A DNA stretch of 12,494 nt from Lachnospiraceae bacterium UBA3821 (GTDB lineage: Bacteria > Bacillota > Clostridia > Lachnospirales > Lachnospiraceae), in NCBI GenBank assembly GCA_002368865.1, contig DFDT01000075.1, forward strand, positions 1 through 12,494, read 5' to 3'. The notes beneath the pieces are model-generated. The model searched no databases, was not told the origin of the DNA, and saw only the letters and a list, made by a program, of their open reading frames with translations. The position numbers were made by a program, and so were the translations under genes. Of the stretch, positions 7,019 through 12,494 are shown in pieces (position 1 is the first letter of the stretch; every line of letters starts with the position of its first letter).

Positions 7019-7068
7019 AAAACATAGATTGAACCGGTGAAATAGCAGGTGAAACGGAGGTATGTGCA

Positions 7069-7623
7069 ATGGGTAAAATTGCGGTTTTTTTTGCAGCGGG
7101 TTATGAGGAGATAGAGGCGCTCACGGTGGTGGATATCTGCCGCAGGCTGGGGCTTTCCATCGATATGGTGTCTGTCACGGGGGAAGATATCGTAGCGGGT
7201 TCTCATGGCATTGCAGTCAAGATGGATAAGCTGATTACACAGGCAAATTTTGAGGAGTATGATATGTTGGTGCTGCCGGGAGGCATGCCGGGAACGAAGA
7301 ATCTGGAGGCCTGCGAGCCGTTGATGGCGCAGATTGATGCCTTTTATCAGGCGGGAAAGTATATCGGTGCGATCTGTGCGGCTCCCAGCATTTTCGGGCA
7401 TAGAGGAATTCTGAAGGGCAGAAGGGCGTGCAGTTATCCTTCTTCCGAAAGCCAGTTGGAAGGGGCGCAGGTGACGGCGGGACCGGTGGAGATCGACGGC
7501 AATGTGGTGACGTCCAGAGGTATGGGAACGGCCATTGATTTCGGCCTTGCGATCGGCGGTCTGTTCTGCGGACAGGAGAAGGCGGACAAGCTGGCAGAGG
7601 GGATTGTCTATGGAAAAGCATAA
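7069..7623 (+). CDS. DJ-1/PfpI family protein
   Basis: A 184-residue cytoplasmic protein of the DJ-1/YajL branch, the usual size. The nucleophile elbow AICAAPS carries C103, equivalent to Cys106 of human DJ-1. E16 in GYEEIEA corresponds to the Glu that tunes this cysteine, LPGGMPG (69-75) is the oxyanion-side loop, and TSRGMGTAIDFGLAI near the end is typical. Family members are linked to glyoxalase or deglycase-type repair and oxidative stress; the exact reaction is debated and is not claimed here. GGAGG lies eight bases before the ATG. The 3' end overlaps the aminopeptidase gene by 14 bases, so the two are co-transcribed and probably coupled in translation. Confidence 0.93.
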   Translation: MGKIAVFFAAGYEEIEALTVVDICRRLGLSIDMVSVTGEDIVAGSHGIAVKMDKLITQANFEEYDMLVLPGGMPGTKNLEACEPLMAQIDAFYQAGKYIGAICAAPSIFGHRGILKGRRACSYPSSESQLEGAQVTAGPVEIDGNVVTSRGMGTAIDFGLAIGGLFCGQEKADKLAEGIVYGKA

Positions 7624-9010
7624 GGAGTCTGTAGATTATACAAGAGAAATGCTGGCCTTTATCGAGAAGAGTCCCAGCCCGTTTCATGTGATTGCCAATC
7701 TTGCGGAAAAGTTGGTGGGAGCAGGTTTTTTGCGGCTGAGTGAAGCCGAAAATTGGAAGGTGGAACCGGGCGGAAGTTATTTTGTGACCAGGAACGATTC
7801 CTCCCTGATCGCATTTTGCGTGCCGCAGACAGGGAAGGACAGAGCGTGCAGGGGATTTCACATGGCTGCGGCCCACAGCGATTCGCCTACGTTTAAGATC
7901 AAGGAAAATCCGGAGGAAGTGACGGACAGGAGATATCTGAAACTGAACACGGAGAAATATGGTGGGATGATCCTGTCTACCTGGCTGGACAGACCCCTTT
8001 CCGTTGCGGGGAGAGTGGTGATCGAGGAACAGGCAGAAGAAACGGGGCGCGCAGCGCTGGTGACAAGGCTGGTCGATCTGGATAAGGATACGCTGGTGAT
8101 CCCGAATGTTGCGATCCACATGAACCGTGATATGAACAAGGGAGTGGAGTACAATCCGCAGATTGATATGCTGCCGCTTTACGGAGATGTGCAGAAAAGA
8201 GCAGAGAACGGCGCAGCGGAAGACGGGAACGCGGAAGATGCGAATGAAAAAGATGCGAATGAGAAGGAGATGTTCCTGGCGGAGATTGCAGAAGCTGCCG
8301 GTGTACAGCCGGAGCAGATATTGGGACATGATCTTTTCCTGTATGTGAGAGATAAGGGGCGGATATTCGGACGAAACGGTGAGTTTGTACTGTCCCCCAA
8401 ACTGGATGATTTGCAGTCTGTGTACGCGGCCATGGAAGCATTTGTCACTGCCGCACCGAAGGAATATATTTCGCTCTGTGCTGTTTTTGACAATGAAGAA
8501 GTGGGGAGCCGTACCAGGCAGGGGGCCGATTCCACTTTCCTGGAGGATACCTTGGAGCGGATCTGTGAAGCTCTGTGCGGCGTCTGTGGAGAAAACAGTG
8601 CGAAAACGCTTATGAAGCGGTGGATCGCAGACAGTTTTCTGATCTCCGCGGACAACGCCCATGCGGTGCACCCGAACCATCCGGAGAAAGCGGATCCGAC
8701 GAATCGCCCCTATCTGAACGGCGGCATTGTGATCAAGTATCACGGCGGACAAAAGTATACCACGGATGCGGTTTCCACGGCAAAGATGAAGGCGCTCTGC
8801 AAGCAGGCAGGCGTGCCGTATCAGACCTATGCCAACCGGTCTGATATCGCGGGAGGCTCCACACTGGGGAATCTCTCCGCGGGACATGTGCCGGTTGCAT
8901 CTGTGGATATCGGTATGCCGCAGCTTGCCATGCATTCTGCCGTAGAAACAGGCGGTGCCTTGGACACCGCCTATGCCGTAAAAGTATTGCAGGAATTTTT
9001 CCGGGAATAA
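7610..9010 (+). CDS. M18 family aminopeptidase (aspartyl aminopeptidase-like)
   Basis: A 466-residue zinc metallopeptidase of family M18, which removes N-terminal, often acidic, residues from peptides as a large cytosolic oligomer. The co-catalytic metal site is complete: H89 in AAHSDS, D266 in SPKLDDL, E296/E297 in DNEEVGS, D348 in SADNAHA and H442 in AMHSAVE. Blocks such as GGIVIKYHGGQKYTTDA and SDIAGGSTLGN are also typical. It is somewhat longer than many bacterial M18 enzymes because of an acidic low-complexity insert around residues 200-222. The start at 7610 lies inside the DJ-1 gene, eight bases after AGAGGGG; an in-frame upstream extension would be a basic stretch foreign to the family. 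It converges on the DUF362 gene with 13 bases between stops and no visible terminator. Confidence 0.95.
   Translation: MEKHKESVDYTREMLAFIEKSPSPFHVIANLAEKLVGAGFLRLSEAENWKVEPGGSYFVTRNDSSLIAFCVPQTGKDRACRGFHMAAAHSDSPTFKIKENPEEVTDRRYLKLNTEKYGGMILSTWLDRPLSVAGRVVIEEQAEETGRAALVTRLVDLDKDTLVIPNVAIHMNRDMNKGVEYNPQIDMLPLYGDVQKRAENGAAEDGNAEDANEKDANEKEMFLAEIAEAAGVQPEQILGHDLFLYVRDKGRIFGRNGEFVLSPKLDDLQSVYAAMEAFVTAAPKEYISLCAVFDNEEVGSRTRQGADSTFLEDTLERICEALCGVCGENSAKTLMKRWIADSFLISADNAHAVHPNHPEKADPTNRPYLNGGIVIKYHGGQKYTTDAVSTAKMKALCKQAGVPYQTYANRSDIAGGSTLGNLSAGHVPVASVDIGMPQLAMHSAVETGGALDTAYAVKVLQEFFRE
8237..8266 (+). repeat. 15-base tandem repeat inside the M18 gene
   Basis: Two 15-base units (8237-8251 and 8252-8266) differ at two positions and encode DANEK twice. 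They sit within a longer Ala/Glu/Asp/Asn-rich coding stretch (about 8205-8270) that also contains NAED/GNAED-like partial copies. This suggests an in-frame repeat expansion in a surface loop. Confidence 0.75.
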
Positions 9011-9023
9011 AAATGAAATGGGA

Positions 9024-10064
9024 TCAAATCTGATTTCTGCCTTTAAAGGTATTATAAGCATCAGGCTTCCACTGCGGGAGAATGTCCGCCACGGCTTCTT
9101 CCGCAGTGATTTCTTTCTCTCCGTTGTCTAGATCGATCAAGGTATATCTGTCATTCCCCATGCCAAGTTCTTTCATATAGGATAGCTGTCGCAGTCCATG
9201 CCGGGTTTCCACGCGCTCGATCATTGCTTTGCCGCCGCCGAAGGGCAGGTGGTAGATCAGGTCGATGCATGCCTGATCCACGGCCAGAATGTCCAGAGAA
9301 GCCAGAATACCGATATCCGGTGTTACCACGGGTTCCGCACCGGCCCCCTCGCAGTCGCAGGACACCGACATGTTTCGCATCACATTGATGAAGGAGATCC
9401 GGCTGCCGAAGTGATCCACGGTAGCATGGGTGCTTTCGGTCATACGCTCCATGAGTTCCTCCTCGGCAATATTCCACATATTCGGTTGGCCGGGAGTGGT
9501 GTGAATCTCTTTCTTGCCGATGCGTCCGTCCGCACAGCCGATGCCGATATTTTTGTTGGAACCGCCGAAACCTCCCATGGCATGCCCTTTGAAGTGGGTC
9601 AGCGTCAGCATGGAATCATAGTTCAGCAGATTTTTGCCCACATGCATCTCATCAAACCATTTGCCGTTCTTTACCGGGAGCGTGGCGACGCCGTCCTCGT
9701 CCAGAATGTCCACAGGACAGAAAGTCCAACCGTTTATCCGGAGTGTCTCCCGGTGTGCCTCGGTGGTGTAGCGGCTGCCTTCGTAATAGGTGTTGGTCTC
9801 TACGATGGTTGCATCCGGCAATTTTTCCGCAAATAATTCTTTCACCCAAGGGCGGGGAATGATGTTGGGGCCCTCCGCCTCGCCGGTGTGAAGCTTTACG
9901 CAGATCTTTCCGGTCAGATTCGCACTGACGCGGTCATAGATTTTCTGAAGTCCCGCCGGACTTAAGTCTCTGGTGAAAAAAACAGTAGAAGAATTACCGG
10001 TTCTTTGATCATATGGAACATAAAGATTTCCGTCCGTACCCGGAATGGGGTGTTTTGTGCTCAT
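9024..10064 (-). CDS. DUF362 domain-containing protein
   Basis: A 346-residue protein with the hallmarks of DUF362: LTHFKGHAMGGFGGSNKN (154-171), IGCADG with C177, a CDC motif (C236, C238) followed by PDIGILASLDILAVDQACIDL (249-269). The biochemical function of DUF362 is not established; some members carry ferredoxin domains or metal-binding cysteines. Here no CxxCxxC 4Fe-4S motif is present, so it is a stand-alone DUF362 core. No signal peptide or membrane helix is seen. The start at 10064 follows AAAGGCAGGGAA and a convincing minus-strand promoter about 40 bases upstream. It is transcribed away from the S8 protease gene and towards the M18 gene. I infer a monocistronic unit, and a redox or metal-linked role is speculative. 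Confidence 0.88.
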   Translation of the reverse strand: MSTKHPIPGTDGNLYVPYDQRTGNSSTVFFTRDLSPAGLQKIYDRVSANLTGKICVKLHTGEAEGPNIIPRPWVKELFAEKLPDATIVETNTYYEGSRYTTEAHRETLRINGWTFCPVDILDEDGVATLPVKNGKWFDEMHVGKNLLNYDSMLTLTHFKGHAMGGFGGSNKNIGIGCADGRIGKKEIHTTPGQPNMWNIAEEELMERMTESTHATVDHFGSRISFINVMRNMSVSCDCEGAGAEPVVTPDIGILASLDILAVDQACIDLIYHLPFGGGKAMIERVETRHGLRQLSYMKELGMGNDRYTLIDLDNGEKEITAEEAVADILPQWKPDAYNTFKGRNQI

Positions 10065-10102
10065 AATGATTCCCTGCCTTTCTCAAATGATTCTTTTCTT
10101 TT

Positions 10103-10132
10103 ATTATACACGGAATCCGGGGAAAAACGCAA
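10103..10132 (-). promoter_or_regulatory. Promoter of the DUF362 gene
   Basis: On the minus strand a TTGCGT -35-like hexamer (10127-10132) and a perfect TATAAT (10103-10108) are separated by 18 bases. The predicted transcript start is near 10096, leaving a leader of about 32 bases before the ATG at 10064. Confidence 0.65.
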
Positions 10133-10211
10133 ATGCAGTTTTCTGGATTGGGAAAGCCGGCGCATAATTTACTGCATCAATGAGGAAAACAAAACATATG
10201 ATAGGATAACG

Positions 10212-10238
10212 TGACAGTTGCAAAGCTTTGCATGGTCA
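10212..10238 (+). promoter_or_regulatory. Palindrome in the leader of the S8 protease gene
   Basis: A perfect 14-base palindrome TGCAAAGCTTTGCA (10219-10232) is flanked by TGAC (10212-10215) and GTCA (10235-10238). It lies just downstream of a weak TATGAT -10 candidate (10197-10202) and about 28 bases before the protease start. As DNA it could be an operator for a dimeric regulator; as RNA it could fold into a small hairpin near the 5' end. There is no T tract after it, so it is not a terminator. Confidence 0.5.
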
Positions 10239-10259
10239 AACGGCATATGGGGGCAGAGG

Positions 10260-12029
10260 ATGGAACAAAAACGGGAAAATCTTTTGAATCTTGCGCTGGA
10301 GACCCCGGAGGAGGAACGGGAACAGACGGAGAATCTGAATGCCGGATTTCTCCCGGAAACCAGAAGCTGGGAGATGATCGTAAAGTTTCACGGAGATTTG
10401 CGGAGAGCAGTGGCAGGGGTGGAAAGCCCGGACGCACAGATCCGGGTGGAGATATTGATTGCGGGATATGCAATCCTCACAGTGCCGGAATTTCTCGTGG
10501 ATACGGTGACGGCGCTGGAAGAGATTGAATATCTGGAACTGCCCAAACGCTTTTATTATTCTGTGGACGGCTTTTTTGCGGATGAAGGCTTCGGCTTTGC
10601 GTCTGCAGACAGAGTCTGTTTCACTGCGGTTACACAGGGACCGCCTTTTTTGACAGGGCGCGGCGTGCTGATGCTGATCGCGGACAGCGGGATTGATTGG
10701 CAGCGTCAGGATTTTCGCAACGGGGACGGAAGTACCAGGATCCGTTTCCTGTGGGATCAGACCCTGAATGCGGAATTTTCCGCTGCACAGATCGACGTGG
10801 CGCTGCTTGCGGGCAATCCGGAGGAACAATTCCGAATGCTGCCCAGTCTGGATGTGAGCGGACACGGCACTGCTGTGGCGGGAATCGCTGCGGGGGCGAA
10901 TCCGGAAAGCGGCTATGAGGGAGCTGCGCCGAAGGCGGAGTACCTGATCGTGAAGCTGGGATCTGCGGACCCGCTTGGCTTTCCTCGCACCACGGAATTG
11001 ATGCGGGCCGTAGCATGGGGATTACAGAAAGCAGAACTCCTGGGGATGCCTTTGGTAATCAATTTAAGCTTCGGCAACAGTTACGGTGCCCATGACGGCA
11101 GTTCGCTGCTGGAGCGATTTCTGGACAATGCGGCGGAAATCGGCAGAACCGTCATTTGTGTGGGAAGTGGGAATGAAGGCGCAAATGGCGGTCATGCGGC
11201 GGGCAGAGTGCAGAATGGGCAGACCACGAGACAGGAATTTGCCGTGGCAAATTATGAGCGGAATCTGAGACTGCAGCTTTGGCAGAACTACAGTGATGAA
11301 TATCGGATCTATCTGGTATCGCCCGGCAGACGCAGGGTGGAGATGACTGCTCCGATCAACGGGGGAAAGTATACGGTTTTTCTGGAAAATACAAAAATTC
11401 TTGCCTATCAGGGGGAGCCGGCACCTTACGCGGTGGCAAAGGAGCTTTATCTGGAATTTTTGCCTGAGGGCACACCTTATATCAGCAGTGGGATCTGGAC
11501 CATCGAATTGGAGCCGGTCCGCGTGGTGACGGGGCAGTATTATCTGTATCTGTCGGATGGAGCGGCCAGAAATGCCGGCACTTTTTTCTTTACACCGACG
11601 CCGGAGGTGACCCTAACGATCCCGTCCACCGCCGCAAAAGTGATCACGGTGGGAGCCTATGACGCGTTATATGATGCCTATGCGGATTTTTCCGGAAGGG
11701 GCTATGCGGATGAGGACAGGACGATCGGAGTGGTGACGGCAGGGCTTGTCAAACCGGATATTGTGACTCCTGGAGTCAATGTTTCAGCACCGGATCTGTT
11801 CGGCGGCTATGTGCCCGTCACAGGGACTTCTTTTGCCGTGCCCATAGCGGCGGGAGCGGCGGCACTTTTGATGGAATGGGGAATTGTGCGGGGAAATGAT
11901 CGTTTTTTGTACGGGGAGAAAGTGAAAGCGTATCTGCGGGCGGGGGCGCGCAGATTACGTGGAGAACGCGCCTACCCCAATGACAGAGTGGGATATGGCG
12001 CGCTGTGTTTGTCGGAAAGTCTGCCGTAA
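10260..12029 (+). CDS. Subtilisin-like S8 serine protease, clostridial Csp type
   Basis: A 589-residue S8 peptidase with a full catalytic set: D142 in LIADSGID, H202 in SGHGTAVAG, oxyanion N305 in GSGNEGANG and S524 in TGTSFAVP. There is no signal peptide. Residues 1 to about 105 look like a prodomain, with WEMIVKFHGDL and a VEILIAGYAILTVP strand pattern. A segment of about 180 residues between N305 and S524 (roughly 320-490), rich in beta-like sequence, matches the position of the jelly-roll insert known from clostridial CspB-type germination proteases. The start at 10260 (MEQKRENLLNLALE) is chosen because an in-frame TTG at 10218 overlaps a palindrome and lacks a ribosome site; GGGGG is at 10249-10253. 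The gene is not next to a cortex hydrolase, so a germination role is not supported by context, and other roles of Csp-like paralogues are possible. Confidence 0.92.
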   Translation: MEQKRENLLNLALETPEEEREQTENLNAGFLPETRSWEMIVKFHGDLRRAVAGVESPDAQIRVEILIAGYAILTVPEFLVDTVTALEEIEYLELPKRFYYSVDGFFADEGFGFASADRVCFTAVTQGPPFLTGRGVLMLIADSGIDWQRQDFRNGDGSTRIRFLWDQTLNAEFSAAQIDVALLAGNPEEQFRMLPSLDVSGHGTAVAGIAAGANPESGYEGAAPKAEYLIVKLGSADPLGFPRTTELMRAVAWGLQKAELLGMPLVINLSFGNSYGAHDGSSLLERFLDNAAEIGRTVICVGSGNEGANGGHAAGRVQNGQTTRQEFAVANYERNLRLQLWQNYSDEYRIYLVSPGRRRVEMTAPINGGKYTVFLENTKILAYQGEPAPYAVAKELYLEFLPEGTPYISSGIWTIELEPVRVVTGQYYLYLSDGAARNAGTFFFTPTPEVTLTIPSTAAKVITVGAYDALYDAYADFSGRGYADEDRTIGVVTAGLVKPDIVTPGVNVSAPDLFGGYVPVTGTSFAVPIAAGAAALLMEWGIVRGNDRFLYGEKVKAYLRAGARRLRGERAYPNDRVGYGALCLSESLP

Positions 12030-12056
12030 AATCTGCCTAAATCGGTCGGATACCGG

Positions 12057-12494
12057 TCAGATATCGTCTGTGTCCGCGGCGGTTGTGCCCGCAGCGGAGC
12101 CTGATCCGCGCACGCGGATGCCGTTTACTTCCACTTCGCCGTCCAGTTGGATCACCAGGCATTTTCTGCCGTCGATCTCTCTGGTTTCGATCAGATCCGT
12201 GCGGTCCGGGCTTACTTTGATCACGATATCCGGCGTCTTCACGTCGAAAGTGCGGGAACTGAATACGTTGCTGGCGTAGAGAGTGGTCTGATCTCCGGCG
12301 GCGGTATCATAGTAAGTGTCGAACTCTGCCAGTTTTTCATTGGCAACGCCGCTGCCTGCCAGCAGGGTTTTCACCTCGTTTTTATCCAATACGAGAGGCG
12401 CGGGATCTTCCTTGTGTTCCGCCGCCATCTCCTGAAATTTTTCATGGATATTTTTCACCATTTCCAGTTCACAGGTTTCTCCCAGCGTTTCCTC
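12057..12494 (-). CDS. DUF4317 protein, C-terminal part (cut by window edge)
   Basis: The C-terminal 145 residues of a larger protein whose 5' part lies beyond base 12494; the frame is open to the edge (EETLGETCELEMVKNIHEK...). Blocks such as VKNIHEKFQEMAAEHKED, PLVLDKNEVKTLLAGSGV, FDVKTPDIVIKVSPDRTDL and IDGRKCLVI match what I know of DUF4317, a family of roughly 400 residues common in Lachnospiraceae and of unknown function. The last 16 residues (from GSGSAAG) form a Gly/Ala/Ser/Thr/Asp-rich tail that looks like a lineage-specific extension. The gene converges with the S8 protease gene, leaving 27 bases between the stops. An internal Met at 12461 is not taken as the start, because the family sequence continues upstream of it. 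Confidence 0.85.
   Translation of the reverse strand, partial: EETLGETCELEMVKNIHEKFQEMAAEHKEDPAPLVLDKNEVKTLLAGSGVANEKLAEFDTYYDTAAGDQTTLYASNVFSSRTFDVKTPDIVIKVSPDRTDLIETREIDGRKCLVIQLDGEVEVNGIRVRGSGSAAGTTAADTDDI

Noticed and set aside
7062..7076. Mini reading frame ATG TGC AAT GGG TAA overlapping the DJ-1 start.
   Set aside because: Its ATG is one base after GGAGG, too close for initiation, whereas the ATG at 7069 has ideal spacing.
8950..8972. An 8-base-pair perfect stem (GGCGGTG/CACCGCC plus A/T) near the 3' end of the M18 gene, resembling a terminator.
   Set aside because: It lies 38 bases inside the coding region, encodes the conserved GGALDTAYA block and has no T run after it; chance or codon constraint is enough.
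7235..9061. A 608-codon minus-strand open frame opposite the DJ-1 and M18 genes.
   Set aside because: It spans two well-supported plus-strand genes, its composition is Arg/His/Pro/Cys-rich and no motif is visible; it is a shadow frame.
10218..10259. Upstream TTG start adding 14 residues to the S8 protease.
   Set aside because: It has no ribosome binding site and runs through the palindrome; the sequence before MEQKREN does not resemble Csp-type N-termini.
12041..12057. Small hairpin ATCGGT/ACCGGT between the S8 and DUF4317 stops, a possible bidirectional terminator.
   Set aside because: The stem is only six pairs with a wobble and no T tract follows on either strand.

Overview
The window reads as a chromosomal segment of a Gram-positive anaerobe of the Clostridia, most likely a member of the Lachnospiraceae. 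This is inferred from gene content (a Csp-like subtilisin without a signal peptide, a DUF4317 protein, an amylomaltase and a YuaG-type flotillin), strong purine-rich ribosome binding sites, sigma-A-like promoters and moderate GC. I see no tRNA, rRNA, CRISPR array, transposase, phage gene or attachment site. Coding density is high: there are ten complete genes and one gene cut by the right edge. The longest non-coding stretch is about 195 bases (10065-10259).

Left part (1-5939): an intrinsic terminator of an upstream gene, then a K+-independent-type Ca2+/Na+ antiporter with a clear internal duplication. Next comes a tightly packed operon behind its own extended -10 promoter: a membrane diguanylate cyclase (extracytoplasmic domain, 7 transmembrane segments, GGDEF), malQ (4-alpha-glucanotransferase, start overlapping the previous stop by 4 bases) and a flotillin (overlap of 8 bases). 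A strong hairpin closes this operon at 5857-5893.

Middle part (5940-9010): a small protein with two zinc ribbons around a helix-turn-helix-like segment converges with a CYTH-domain phosphohydrolase on the minus strand, with only 5 bases between the stops. The CYTH gene is divergent, with back-to-back promoters, from a two-gene operon encoding a DJ-1/PfpI protein and an M18 aminopeptidase that overlap by 14 bases.

Right part (9011-12494): a DUF362 protein on the minus strand converges with the aminopeptidase (13-base gap) and diverges from a large subtilisin-like S8 protease of the clostridial Csp type, whose leader holds a perfect 14-base palindrome. The protease converges with the C-terminal part of a DUF4317 protein that runs off the window.

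The genes look mostly like housekeeping and accessory metabolism (ion homeostasis, maltodextrin use, protein and peptide turnover, metabolite repair). The least ordinary arrangement is the coupling of a c-di-GMP synthase with an amylomaltase and a flotillin. Also notable is the pattern of three convergent gene pairs with 5-27 base gaps and no recognisable terminator. I do not see convincing evidence for an entirely new system. The strongest candidates for follow-up are the cyclase-malQ-flotillin operon and the uncharacterised double zinc-ribbon gene beside it.
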